Of a stretch of 64,000 nt of DNA, positions 47,124 to 59,987 are shown piece after piece. Under the pieces are notes generated by a model. The model was given only the letters and a program-made list of their open reading frames with translations. It was not told the DNA's origin and did no database searches. The position numbers were made by a program, and so were the translations under genes. The first letter of the stretch is position 1. Each line of letters starts with the position of its first letter. Source of the stretch: Cunninghamella blakesleeana (taxonomy: Eukaryota; Mucoromycota; Mucoromycetes; Mucorales; Cunninghamellaceae); assembly GCA_017871115.1 (NCBI GenBank), contig JAFCIZ010000002.1:3121501-3185500 (forward strand), in the 5' to 3' direction.

Positions 47124-47928
47124 TAAAAGAAACTAATGGCTACGTATATATATATATATTTATATTTATATATTTTTATAAAAGAAGAAAAATAAAAAAA
47201 AAATGTTTTGGGCAAATTATAAAATTTTAGTATAAAATTGAATATCCGCCCCCTTTTTTTTAAAAAAATTAAAATTTCTTCTGATTGCTTTTATTCTTCG
47301 CCTTCTTTTCCTTTTTTAAAATTTATACAGGATATATATAATAGATTGTAAATGTTAAATATATTGGAAAGGATTATAGATTTATTAAATTAAATATAAT
47401 ATATATATATATATATATATAAAGGACTAAGTTATCATATTAAATATTATAACTGATTACACAACATAAAAAAAAAGGGGGGGGAAGAATTGTATTTACA
47501 TAGAATATTTATATAAGAAAAGGAATCATCAAAAGTATAAAAAGGATATCATAAAATATATACATAAAAAAAGAGGTTTGCGCTATTGTTAACATATATG
47601 GCTATTAAAAAAAGAAAAAAGGAATGAAAAAGATAGAAAGTAGAATTCATATAAAGATAGATAATAAAAAAATAAAAAAAAAGCATAAAAGGGTGATGAT
47701 TGTCATATTATTAAATAAAAAGGGCATAAGATAAGGAGAGTAACAGCAAGACCTTCGGGTGTTTAAAAAGGAAATTATGCAAGAAGTTCAAAAGGATGAT
47801 AACCCCAACCAATTATTATTATTATTATTCATCATATAAAATATATCATCATGTAGAATCTATATAGAAATATAATATAAATATATAGAGATTAGAATAA
47901 GAATTTAAACTAAAGCCAATTATAATAA
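47124..47928. other. intergenic region, 0.8 kb
   Basis: Between the Kv start and the homeobox stop, both minus strand. AT-rich with an A/G-rich stretch at 47470-47500; no gene. Confidence 0.6.
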
Positions 47929-49083
47929 TTAAAGAAATATATTTTTGTAACGTTTTACCTGATCATCAGAATACATCATATCCATTGGATAAAGATTGGT
48001 TGTTGAGGAAGTTGTTGTTTTTTGGATCCAATTCAAATAATGCATTGTATTTTCATCATGTGATGCCATGGAAGAAGAAGAAAAATAATTGAAATCATCA
48101 TTATCATCGTCATTATCATGTGGATTAAATAATTTAGGGGAAGAACAAGCGGATAGAGGCAAGGAAGGATTAGGATCAAAAGAAGAACAAATAGATGAAG
48201 TAGAATAAGACGGGCATAAACCTATAATTGAATGGTCACTACAAGACCGAGATATAGAGGATGGAGGTGATGATGTTACCTCATGATGAAGCGTGGATAA
48301 AGAGGAGGGGTTATCCTGTGGTAGTAATAGCGGAGAAGAGGATTTGGAAGTGCAGGTTGAATTTGGATTTGTAGCGGTAGAATTGGTAGAAGTAGTATCA
48401 TAATCCATTAAATAAATAGGCTCAACGCGACCATCGTCAAAAGAAGTTATTATAGATCCATTATTGTCCACAATAGGGCTTATATTGGGAGACAGAGGTG
48501 TTTTTTTCTTTTGTTGCTGTTCATATTGTTTTGTTTTGGCACGTTTATTTTGGAACCATATTTGTACAGTTCTGGGTGTCATACCTAATTGATGAGCTAA
48601 TTGGTACCTTTTTGATGCATTAGGTTTAGTGTTTTTTTCATATTCCGATTCCAAAATATCACATTGTTCAGTAGAGATACGGCGACGGTGTTTAATTTCA
48701 TTTGGATTATAAAAAGTGGGTTTAAAATCAACATTGCTATTTAAAGGTGAAATAATAGGATTCTCATGATGATTCGAATTATGATTATGATTACTGGGAA
48801 CAATAGAAGGAGCTATCCATCTTGCAGGTTTAATAATCATTGTTGTTGATTTCTTTCTTTTTCTTTTTCGTGTAACAGTACTGCTAGCTATATCATTTGT
48901 TGTTGAGGATAATGATGATTGTGCTTCTGATAATTTAAAGGATGAGGTTATATCAACATGATCAATTAAATTAGATACATAATCAAATATTGTATCTTCT
49001 TTTGCTGCTGTTGTTGGTGTTGAGTCTGTTGTTAAAGCGGAAGAAGAAGATGTTGTTTTCTTGTCAATTTGGTTGTGGTACAT
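47929..49083 (-). CDS. homeodomain transcription factor
   Basis: Single-exon frame of 384 aa. The homeodomain is at about residues 131-190: KHRRRISTEQCDILESEYEK (helix 1), NASKRYQLAHQLGM (helix 2) and PRTVQIWFQNKRAKTKQ (helix 3), with the WFQNKRAK recognition core (Gln50, Asn51). It is a typical 60-residue domain, not a TALE type. A basic KRKRKK cluster before it is a likely nuclear signal. The flanks are Ser/Thr/Asn-rich with an acidic DNDDDNDDF patch. The last codons contain CAG|GTAAAA, which could be a splice donor; no convincing downstream exon was seen, so the unspliced end was kept. Confidence 0.9.
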   Translation of the reverse strand: MYHNQIDKKTTSSSSALTTDSTPTTAAKEDTIFDYVSNLIDHVDITSSFKLSEAQSSLSSTTNDIASSTVTRKRKRKKSTTMIIKPARWIAPSIVPSNHNHNSNHHENPIISPLNSNVDFKPTFYNPNEIKHRRRISTEQCDILESEYEKNTKPNASKRYQLAHQLGMTPRTVQIWFQNKRAKTKQYEQQQKKKTPLSPNISPIVDNNGSIITSFDDGRVEPIYLMDYDTTSTNSTATNPNSTCTSKSSSPLLLPQDNPSSLSTLHHEVTSSPPSSISRSCSDHSIIGLCPSYSTSSICSSFDPNPSLPLSACSSPKLFNPHDNDDDNDDFNYFSSSSMASHDENTMHYLNWIQKTTTSSTTNLYPMDMMYSDDQVKRYKNIFL

Positions 49084-50925
49084 TGCTTTTTATTTTATAT
49101 ATATATATATATATAAAAAAAAAGAATTGTATAAACTTTATTATAAAAAATATAATATAATAATAATAATAATAATATATATATATAATAGTTATATATA
49201 TAATAACACAATGATACAAAAATGAATTGCTTTTTTTTTTATTACGTGAATAAAAAAAAAAATAAATAAATAAATAATAAAGATAATATGTATATATATA
49301 TAATAAATAAATAAATAAAAAAGCTTAATAAGACATATAAAGTTGATATGGTACAAGAAGCATAAATTTAAAAAAAAAGAATACGTAGGATATATAAAAA
49401 ATATAAAATAGAATGAATAGCAATTCAAAAAATAAAAATAAATTGAAAAGACTATATAGATATAAAATTGAGCTTCAATAATATATTCTTTTTATTTTTC
49501 CTTGTTGTTCTTTTTTTTTTTTTAATAAATATAGAAAAAAAAGTGAAAGAGAGAGAAAAGAAAAAGAAAGAGAATAGTTTTCTTTCTCTTTTAAGTTTTT
49601 TGTAGCGAAGGCATCGGAAATTGAAATTTGACTGATGATAACCAAAATTAGTAAATATCTTTTGGAATGCTTTTGGGTTGTAATAGCTGGGGGGGAGAGA
49701 GTGAGAGAGAGAAGAAAAAATAACTGATAAGTTATAATACTCCTCATTTTATCTTTCTCCCCCTCTTATTTTTTAGCGATAAATTCAAAAAAGGAAATTA
49801 TAGGGGTAAAGCGTATTTTATTAGGAATTACTTTAGCGTGTATTTATAAGGGATACAAAAAGTAAATGGATGATGATATAGTGGAAAAGAGTTATAATAT
49901 CAACTATAAAGTATGGTCATTGTTATTTTCTGGGTAAAAAATGATTTTTCTCTTCCCTCTCTCCCCCCCCTTTTTTTCCTCTTTCATTTTAAGTCAATGG
50001 TGTTTTTTTTAATTTATAACTAGACGAGAAGTGATTTGAAATTCAAGTTATGATTTGAATAAAAAGAATAAAAAAAATAAAATAAAATGGAAATATAAAA
50101 ATAAAAGTTAAAATTTTGACAGAATTTGAAATAAATAGAAATGAAAATATTTTTATCATTATTATTATTATTATTATTATTCTATTATACTATCTTGACA
50201 TATGCTAATGATCAAATTGAAAACAATAAACATTTATTGTCAATTATAAAAGATCATTGAAATAAATACCGAATTTTTATTAAAAAAATAACCTATTAAA
50301 AAAAACCATTGCATGAATTTATATGTATATATATATATGATATATAATAGATATCCCTACCTCTCCCCCAAAAAAAATAAAAATAAAGGCGAAAACACAT
50401 GGTATTGTGTATATATGATATCATTTTTTGTTTAATGGGTACCCTTCCCTTATTTTATACGCAAAGAAAGTCTTTAATATGTACACGGGGAAAAAATTAT
50501 CGGGGGAACGAAAACCAATATCCTCACTTGTCAAAAATAAAAAATAAAAAAATATTCCATAACTTGATAAATTATTATTATTATTTAAAAAATAAAATCA
50601 ATTGTAAGATATATTGAATCATTATTTGTCATAATAATTATTTAATGAATTATTATAAAATGATATAAGCGTACTTATATACATATTATGAATATGTACA
50701 GGTCGAGGCTCACGTGTTATTTAAAAGATAAGATATCCAAATTTGTATGGTCAACCCCTTTTTCTTTTCCTATTTCTCTCTCTCTCTCTCTCTTTTTTTT
50801 TTCTTTTTCTTTTTCTTTACTTTTATTGGTATCCCTGCCTCAATTAATATACCCATTCTATATGATAATGATAAACGGAAATTTATGGGTTCCCAAATGA
50901 TTTAAACAACATGATCATTTTATAC

Positions 50926-50962
<37 letters not shown>

Positions 50963-51085
50963 TAAATATTTATTAGAAAAATAATAAAAAGAATAATAAT
51001 AATATTATTAAATAAAGGGGAAGGGGGAATATATATATAAGTATTATTATGCACAGAAATAAAATAAAATAAAATAAAATAGAAT

Positions 51086-51127
<42 letters not shown>

Positions 51128-51143
51128 TGTATGCTTTTTTTTT
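49084..51143. other. 2.06-kb intergenic region with polypurine/polypyrimidine tracts
   Basis: The long upstream region of the homeobox gene also contains the 3' flank of nitrite reductase. It has GA-rich tracts at 49535-49575 and 49690-49715, a CT-rich tract at 49950-49985 and (CT)n at 50777-50795. It also has GATA-type sequences near 49720-49735 and (TA)n at 50940-50960 and 51093-51122. Open frames here are short and composed of repeat-derived residues. Confidence 0.6.
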
Positions 51144-54100
51144 TTACCAATCTAATTTTTTATCAGAACAACCGCCACTTGAACAAGAACTTGCAGATTC
51201 CATAGGTACAATGACGGGAGATGTATGTTTCTTTCGGATCACTGTTTTGGAAGCACCTAATTTTTTATTTAATTCTTCAATGGATGGTATATTGAGATAA
51301 ACTTGATCATCTTCTATTTTAATTTCAAAAGTAGTTAATTGATAAGACTCTTGATCACCTAGTACTTTACCAGTTTCTAAATTGAAGTTTTTCTAAATAC
51401 AGAAAAAAAAAGATTCATGTATTAGTATTTCATCATTATGTATAAATATAATATCATTTTTTACGTTATTTAATTTAAATTACCTTATGCATAGGACATG
51501 ATACATAGGGTTTTGAATCATCATCAGTTGATAATAAACCAGATGATAATACCAAAGCACGCTTGTGAGGACACATATTTTGAGTAGCATACCATTTACC
51601 TTGAGTATGGAAGACGGCTATTTGAACATCTCCAATAAGAACTACTTTACCATCTTCAGGAGGGAATAATTCTTTTTTGCCAACTGCAACCCAGTTAATT
51701 ACATCTTCCTTCGTAACTATGGTTTCTTCTTTTACTTCTATTTGTTCTTCTTCTGTTTCCTTTGCTATATCCGGTAAAGTTTTTGGCCAATTGACAGGTC
51801 GGGTTTGACCGCGCTCTTCCATCATTTCAATCATAATAGGTGTCTTTTCAGGTGTATTCACAAAGGCTTGGAAATAGGATCTTCTTTCGGGGTTCTTTAC
51901 AACCGTTGTCCATTCACATTGATAGGCTAAGATTAAAGAATGCATTTGTTCTTCTAAAGTATGTCCAATACCAAGATGATCTTCAATCACTACTTTACGT
52001 AAATATTCAATACCACCATCTAATTTTTCTAACCATCGAGCTGTACGCATTAATCGGTCAGCTGTCATGATATAATACATTAAGAATCGATCTAAATATT
52101 GTACCACTTTATGTTCGGGAGCATCGGCTACAAGTAATTCAGCATGTTTGGGTGTGGATCCACCATTACCACATACGTATACATTGTACCCTTTATCAGT
52201 AGCAATACAACCAAAATCTTTACCCTATTAATTAAAATAATATGTGTCAATATTTTTTTACAAGTTAGTAAAAAAAAAAAAAAAGATAATCTATTTTATA
52301 TAATTATTAATCTATTTATTTTACCCTAGCTTCAGCACATTCACGAATACATCCAGATACCCCACCTTTTAATTTATGAGGAGATCTAATACCTTTATAT
52401 CTATTTTCAAGCTATTTTTTTTAAAAAAAAAAAAAGAAAAAAAAAGAAAAAAAAAGATATATATATATATTAATAAACGATGTAATATATATATATATAT
52501 TTATACTAATAAATGAAGCAATGTATATATATATTTACCATAATGGCAAAACCAACAGAATCTTGTTGACCATATCTACACCAGGTAGTTCCTACACAAC
52601 TTTTAACTGCACGAAGGGATTTTCCATAAGCATGACCACTTTCAAAACCAGAATCAACCAAGTTTTCCCAAATATCAGGTAAATCTTCTTTTTTAGCGCC
52701 CACTATTATAAAAAATAAATTAAAATAACAATGAATATAAAATAAGTATTAGTTGAAAAAAAAAATTATTTTTTGTTTTAAATAAAAAAAACTTACTCAT
52801 ATCAATACGTTGAGCCCCAGTGATTTTTGTATATAAATTATATTTCAATGCTACTTCAGCAATGACTTTTAATTTTTCAGGTGTAATTTCTCCAGCAGCA
52901 ATTCTTGGTACCACACTATATAACCCACCACGTTGAATATTGGCTAAATAACGATCATTTGTATCTTGAAGAGTAGCTAATTTAGGGTCTAAAATGTGAT
53001 CATTCCATAAACTTGCTAAAATGGAAGCAATGGTAGGTTTACAGATTTCACAACCAATCATTTTATTTGATTTATCATCTTCTTCTAATTCAATGGTAAC
53101 AGCTGGTGAGGACTTATCATTATTTTTGGATAAAATAGAAGCTTCTTTGACAAAGTCTTCAAAACTATGAAGGTTTTTGATTCGCCCAATAGTGAAAAGC
53201 TCTGCACGACTGTATTTAAAATGGCGGCATAAGGAATTATTGACTTTTTGACCTAAACTTTTAAGTTCACCTTCAAAAATCTATAATACAATAAAAGGAA
53301 AATGAAGTTTATTTTAGTATGTATATATTATCTATTTTATTTATTTTTAAAAAATGGACTTACTTCTTGAACTTGATTCAAACAACCACCACAACCAGTT
53401 CCAGCTTTAGAGAGACACTTGACTTGGTTCAAGTTTTCGCATTTATTTTCACGAATAGTTTTACGAATATCACCCTTAGTAATGTTATTACAAGAACAGA
53501 TTTGAGTACTATCAGGTAAAGCATCTGCACTTTCAGATTCATTACTACCCTTCACACCAAGGATCAATTCAGAAGGAGGAGTTTTTAAAGCCACTTTATT
53601 TTTGACAAAGGTTAATAGCTTGCCATAATCTTTTGTATCACCAACCATGATACCACCGACTAATTTTTTGCCATCTTTGGTGAAGATATATTTCTAGTAT
53701 ATATAATAGTAAAATAAAATAGTATAAACAGAAGAAAAAAAATATGGAGAGGTAAAAAAAAAAAAAAAAATTAGTATCATATTTATACAAATATATAGCG
53801 GGTGTTAAAAAAAATGACCTTAAAGAAAAAATTCTATTGCGCAAAAAAAAAAACTTTTTTCTCTTTTACTTTTACTTTTGTTTATGTATATATTACCTTA
53901 TAAATACCACCAAAAGGATCGCGATAAATAAGAGGTTGATATTTATCTTGTTGTTCTGAATCAGCGAAACAATCACCAAAACTAGCAACGTGTACACCTA
54001 ATAATTTTAATTTTGTGGACATATCAGCACCTTTGAATTTAACTTTACTTGAAGAAACTGAAGTTAAATTACGAGCAACAATATCAGCCATACTAAATAT

Positions 54101-55331
54101 TAAAAAAGAAAAAAGTAAGCAATGAAAGAATGGATAAGTAAATGTATATACATAGATAAAAGAATCAACTTACTCATAACAAGGAGCAACTAAACCATAA
54201 CACATATCATTATAAGCAGCACATTCACCAATGGCATAAACATCTTCAGCCGATGTCTTCAACAATTCATTTACTTTAAAACCACCACGGGCACCTCTTT
54301 CTAATAAAATTATTCCTTCAGGCAATTGATCCGAAGGTCTAGCAATATGGTCTCTAGGAGTAATACCAATAGAATAGATAATAATATCAGCATCTACAAT
54401 CGATCCATCACTTAGAGTTAAAGATGTCACTCTTGGTAAAGGAAGTAACAATTCGCCATTATCCTTTTTAGCTTGGTTGACATTTTCAGCAATCGTAGTA
54501 CCATGTAAAGACATAGGACAGTTGCCAATGCAAGTATCAATTCCTAATTGATGAATTTCATTTACAAGTACATCAGAAGCTTCTTTATCTAGTTGGCGCG
54601 TCATTAAACGGTCAGCTCTTTCATAGATTGTTACTTGTAATCCAAGGTCTTTGGCGGCTTTAGCAGCTTCTAAACCTAATAATCCACCTCCAACGATGGC
54701 AGCTTTTTGGACAAATTCATTTTTAGACCAAGCAATAATGTTGTCTAAATCAGTCAAAGTACGATAAACAAAGACACCATTCATTTCTTTTATGGGAACA
54801 CCTGGAGGTAAAGCAGCGTTGGATCCAGTAGCTAAAACGCATGTATCATAAGAGGTCCATCCTGTAGGTTGAGAATAGACTCGTTTTTGAACTGTGTCCA
54901 AATATTCAATCACTTCACCTAAATGTAATATGACATTATGTTCTTTGTACCATTCTGGAGGTTGCATCCATTGTTTAGTAACATCTTGATGACTGAAATA
55001 TTGTGTTAAACCGACCCGATTATAAGCAACTATATATATACATCAAAAAAAAGATAAGGAATGAATACATTTACAAATATATGATTATAGCTATAGCTAT
55101 GGGTATCACTAAATATAAATAAATATGATATTATTTACCTGTATTTTCTTCTGAAAATACATGAAGACGATATTGTTTAGCTTCATCATATAAGATCATC
55201 TTTTCAATAAAAGATACAGCTGTCATGCCGAATCCAACAATGACAATATCTTTCTTTGGCTCTTGAATAGGATCATTGGATTGTTCTGGTTCTTGGGGTA
55301 AAGGTGTTTTTTTTTCTATGTTAGGTGGCAT
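51144..55331 (-). CDS. niiA: assimilatory nitrite reductase [NAD(P)H], siroheme
   Basis: Nine exons: 55331-55139, 55029-54174, 54092-53897, 53693-53364, 53280-52797, 52702-52539, 52411-52325, 52224-51484, 51392-51144; 1099 aa, the usual fungal length. Domains in order: FAD/NAD-binding (DIVIVGFGMTAVSF; AAIVGGGLLGLEAAKAAKDL); a BFD-like [2Fe-2S] domain (QICSCNNITKGDIR, GTGCGGC); the nitrite reductase half-domain with both cluster Cys pairs (SCVGTTWCRYGQ and VSGCIRECAEAR), siroheme/4Fe-4S intact; then a Rieske-type domain (NMCPHKRAL, VSCPMHK). It reduces nitrite to ammonium in the cytosol. It lies in tandem with nitrate reductase and its upstream DNA carries several GATA sites, as expected for nitrogen-regulated genes. 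Confidence 0.97.
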
Positions 55332-56658
55332 TTTATTTTATTTTAAGAGAAGGGAAATAAAATAATTTAATGTAATAATAATAAAAAAAAATGAAAATAA
55401 GTAAAAAAAAAAAATAAAAAAGAAGGAAAAAGGAAATCAAAATGAAAAGGAAAGAAAAAAAAAGAGCTCTTTATGATAGTGAAGGAAGGAGAAAAAAAAA
55501 AAAGAGAAAGAGATAAGGGATGAATCACCATCTCAATTATTATTGATAGCATAGGTTTTAAAACTACAAATGAAATGAAATAATAAAAATATTGAAAATG
55601 AAATCAATTGATATATGATAACAAACAAAAAATAAATAAATATAGAAATTAAAGTTACAATAGAGATAAGGTCTCTTTTTTTTTTTGGATTAACAAACAA
55701 AAACCAAGTCAAATAGATAGAGTATTACCATATTAAAATTAACTAACAAATCAGCATTTTTTTTTTATATATATTTTATTTATTGATAATTGATTATTGA
55801 TTATTATCGATGATGTTGATATTTATATTAGTATAAGTGATATATTCTATTACATATTTTTTTGGGTTGATAAAGTATACTTTTTTGGATTAGCAATGGA
55901 AAATTAGAGAGGGATAGATAGATAGAGGGAGAGAATTACCATATTAAATATAACAAACAAATCTCTCTATTTTTTTATTTATTGATTATTGTTTGATAGT
56001 GCTTATATTTTTTGATAGTGTTGATTATTATAATTTTTAAACGGCTAATGAAATAAAAGTGCTATAAATAATATATGATAACAAATAAATTAAGGTTTTT
56101 AATAGATAAGGGCTATAGTTATAAAAAATGGGTAGATATTCAAAATTTCCTTTTTTAGATTAACAAACATTTTTTTTAGAGAGGTGATACTGATCAGACT
56201 TTAAATTTTTTTTCTATGTTGATCATTTTTTTTTATTTATTATAAGAATCATATGTTAAACAATATTCTTATCTTTTAATTACCATATATATTATATAAC
56301 TGATAAAAAAAAATTATCGCTTTTGATAAAAAAAAATAAAATAAAATAACGGAGAGCGATAATTGATAACCGGAAGTAGATATAAAATTTCCTTATTAAA
56401 ATTATGTACTTTATCATACCAAAATCATATGTTGAAAAACCATTTTACATACATTAGTATAATAATAACAATAACAATAGTAAGTATAATATAAATAAAA
56501 ATAAATTTATTGATTGATATAAAGAATAATAATAAATAATAGTAATAATGATAATGATAAAATATAAAAAAAGAGTATATAAAAATTATTAAAAAAAAAA
56601 ATATATACATATATACACAGGGGGAAATCAAAGAATAATGACAATTAAATAAATAGCT
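55332..56658. promoter_or_regulatory. upstream region of nitrite reductase: degenerate duplications with GATA-type sites
   Basis: No gene in 1.3 kb. Three perfect AGATAAG heptamers occur (55511-55517, 55664-55670, 56104-56110), plus TGATAAC at 55616 and 56086. Segments recur: TGATAACAAA (55616, 56086), TTTTTTGGATTAACAAAC (55681) with TTTTTTAGATTAACAAAC (56151) and TTTTTTGGATTAGCAA (55881), and ATTACCATATTAAA (55724, 55934). The first two pairs share one offset of 470 bp. The heptamer matches the AreA/Nit2 GATA-factor core. Regulation by that system is inference. Confidence 0.6.
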
Positions 56659-59240
56659 TTAAAAAACAAATACATTATTAGAAACAAAGTCATCACCTTT
56701 AGCAGATTGAAGTAATGGTTTACAACATTGATTAATCATATCGTCAGAGGCACATAATAATACAGGCGTCTTCATATCATTATTATTTGCGTTAATAAAA
56801 GGGAATAAATGCTTGTTGATATCATGTAAACTTAAATGACCAGAGCCTCCTTTCCAATCTTTTGATGGTTTTGATAAAATATATCTATTATAATAAATAA
56901 AAAATAACAAACAAATAAAAAAAATAAATGAATAAATGATAAATATAAATATTTAGTATAAAATAAGAAAACAAAGAAAAGTCTTTTACCTGATATGGAA
57001 TATATCTTTTCCTAATTGTTTTTGTACAGCATTTAGTTCATCGTACAAGACCAAATCTTCTTTATGTCGAGCACAATAAATAAGGGAAATATAAGGAGGG
57101 TTTGTATCATGGCTTGCTATTTCAGATATAATTTGCCACATAGGCGTAATACCGGTTCCTCCAGCGATCATAGCTATGTGTCTAGTTTTTGGTTGACGTT
57201 GGTGTAAAATGGAATAAGCGCCGTTGCCTAAATACTCAAATTCACCTAAAGGACCTTTGGCTTGGACAGTTTCACCAATACGAATACGGTCGATCAGTTG
57301 AGAAAATTGCCCTCCAGGGGTTGAATGGGTGGGGTAATAAACTTTGATAATAAATTCAACCCACCCTATACCAAAAGAACTCGGAGTATAAGCACGCATG
57401 ATAGTTTTCTTCTTTTTAGTTTTATTAGTATTTTGATCATCTTCATCACCATTATCTTCTTCTTGAAGTTTAAGGTAAACGTGTTGACCAATTGGGAGAC
57501 CAAAGTCTTGTTTAGGGTATGTAAAACGGTATAATCTTATGGTAGAGGAAATAACTGTTCTTTTTTCTAAAGTTAAAGGTAACCACTGACGTGGGGAAAG
57601 GAAAGGTTTAGAAATGATTTCTAATTCTTTTGTTAATTTTGATAAAGAAACTACAGCTTTTTCGTCATCAGAATTAGAGTGGCTACCATGATGATCATAA
57701 ACTGTCGTTGCTAAAGATAGTGATGAATTAATACTCTTCATGCCTTCTGCCATGTAATTAGTTGAAGAAGTAGAAGAGGTAGACGCATTTGAATTGTTTG
57801 TTGTGGAAGTCGTATCAACATATCCAATTAGGTAATCTTTTAACATTGTTTGGGCTTTTGAAGAATGGATGGCATCAAATTCTTCAGTTGTATCAGTGCC
57901 AGCGGTGATAAGAATACTTGACACACCACCAGGATGTTCTTTCATAAAAGGAGTACAATCATAAACACAATCGTGGACAACAATCCAACAATCACTGACT
58001 TCTGTATGTAGAGCAACTTGTTCCATGGTAAATGTAGGTAAGCTTGTATTCTTTTCCATTTTAGCTGAATTGATTTTAGCGGCATCAGTGTCATCTTGAG
58101 TTACTTGCTGTTGCTGATTCATCCATCCACCCGGCATTGGGCCAGCTAAAGTAGGGTGATTAGCTTCTACAGCCAAAGCATGTTCGCTCAGCCATTGGAA
58201 TTTGATGCGATACCAACAATTGTTCATCATACCCATGAGATTCCATATTAAATGTTCAGGCTGAGTATTTTGAGAGACATCCCAAGCACGCACTACCAAT
58301 TCAGAGGAACGAATCAAATCAGTGATTGGAATTTCGACTTGCCATAAAGTCCAAGTCCAAAACCTGGGTTTATCTTGAGCAGGAGGAGGGTTTAATTTAC
58401 TTAATATAGGAGCCAATTTGGTTTCAGCTTCTTTTTGGCGTGTTTTAATATCAGTCAATACCCAAGTGATTCCGTTGTCTAAAGAGATTTCTACACGAGT
58501 TAAAGGGCGGTTTCCACCGGTGTATGCGTATCCTTTCACCATGTAAGTCGATCGAGGTTGATGTAAGTCAAATAGGATTTGTTCGCCATGAGCAGGAGAT
58601 GTAATTACACTGTTAATATTCAAATCATATAAAGTATATTCAGGTCGTGGCCACCATTTTTCTTCAGTAGCTTGTTCTGCGCTTTTGACTTGTGTTGGAA
58701 AGACTTTGTTATCATTATCATGAAATATGTTGGTTGATTCATTCATACTACAGTCAATTTTGCTTAGCCATTTAACACTACGTCCACCAATACAACCAGG
58801 CACAATCAATCTTAAAGGATAGCCATGATCAGGAGGTAGCCATTCACCATTCATTTGAAAAGCAAGCATTACATCAAAGTGATCAGACATACATCTATAA
58901 GCCGGAAGTGAAGTACCATAAGCTCCCTATATCATATTTAATAAAACAAAAAAGAACAATAAAAGAACATTTAATTTACAATTAATACCAAAAAATAACA
59001 TTACAATAATGATAATTAAATAATTTTCATTTTTTCATTTTTTACTTTTTGTGTATTATCGGAACCTTCAAAGCAAACAAAAGCACATGAAGATTTTAAA
59101 CCACCGGCAGAAATATTAAGTACATCGCGTAATAACACACCGGTCCAGTAGGCTGTACTAATACCTATATTATATAAGTATGTATTTATTATTTATAAAA
59201 AAGAAAAATACAATAAAAAATCATTAATGTATAAATTACT

Positions 59241-59289
<49 letters not shown>

Positions 59290-59752
59290 GATATAAACTT
59301 ATTTATATAATTTAGTTTACCTGAAGGTCCCCTATAATAAATATGCATTTAAAAAAAAAAAATATGCAACATAAAAGTTAATAAATAGAATAAATAAATA
59401 AAGTAAACCAAAAATCATAATAACAAATAAATATATTTACCACCCAAAGCCAATAGATTGTTTAACCATATTTTGTTCTTTACGTCTATTTCCAGCACAA
59501 GCCATAGAAATAGGGATAGTATGTCTTGGTAATGAAAGAATGTCATCCATTGTGAGTGTAATAGGTTTATTAACCAAACCAGTTATTTCTAAAGTATGAT
59601 TATTAAAGTTAAGGTTGGGCACAGGTCCATGATTACGAACAAAATGCAACTCGTTTGGTGTTAGCCATCCTTCTTTTTCTAAAGAAGCTAAAGGTGGTTC
59701 TATATAATATGTTTATAAAAGCAATGTATGTATGTATGTATTATTATTATTA

Positions 59753-59783
<31 letters not shown>

Positions 59784-59987
59784 TAAAAGAGACAGGCGAA
59801 AAAAAAAAAAATTAAAGTGTCAGAATAAAAAAAATTATCTACTTTCGGAATTTAAATTTTTTCGACATTAGCAAGTGTATAAGTATTTACCAGCATTGAA
59901 AGGATGTTTTCCTGTCAACCGTATCATAGATGGGTCTCTTTCGACAAACTCATCTGGAGTTCCTAGATCTCTAGCATCAATTGGCAT
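56659..59987 (-). CDS. niaD: assimilatory nitrate reductase [NAD(P)H], molybdenum
   Basis: Six exons: 59987-59891, 59699-59441, 59341-59331, 59164-59046, 58926-56990, 56884-56659; 882 aa. The Mo-molybdopterin domain has the Mo-ligand motif ISMACAGNRRKEQN, W-GPSGISTAYWTGVLL (spanning an 11-nt exon), YGTSLP and PLRLIVPGCIGGRSVKWL, followed by the dimerisation domain. Cytochrome b5 domain: CTPFMKEHPGGVSSIL and FDAIHSSKA, both heme His present. FAD/NAD(P)H domain: RAYTPSS, AGGTGITPMWQI, CARHKEDLVLYDEL, and the C-terminus ...NNVFVF with the usual final Phe. The reaction is nitrate to nitrite in the cytosol. It is divergent from the nitrate transporter and tandem with nitrite reductase. Confidence 0.97.
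59247..59284. repeat. (TA)n array in a nitrate reductase intron
   Basis: About 19 TA units inside the intron between the 11-nt and 119-nt exons. It could pair with itself in the pre-mRNA. Confidence 0.8.

Noticed and set aside
48500..48700. TALE or POU-type homeodomain
   Set aside because: No three-residue loop extension between helices 1 and 2 and no POU-specific domain; the spacing is that of a typical 60-residue homeodomain.
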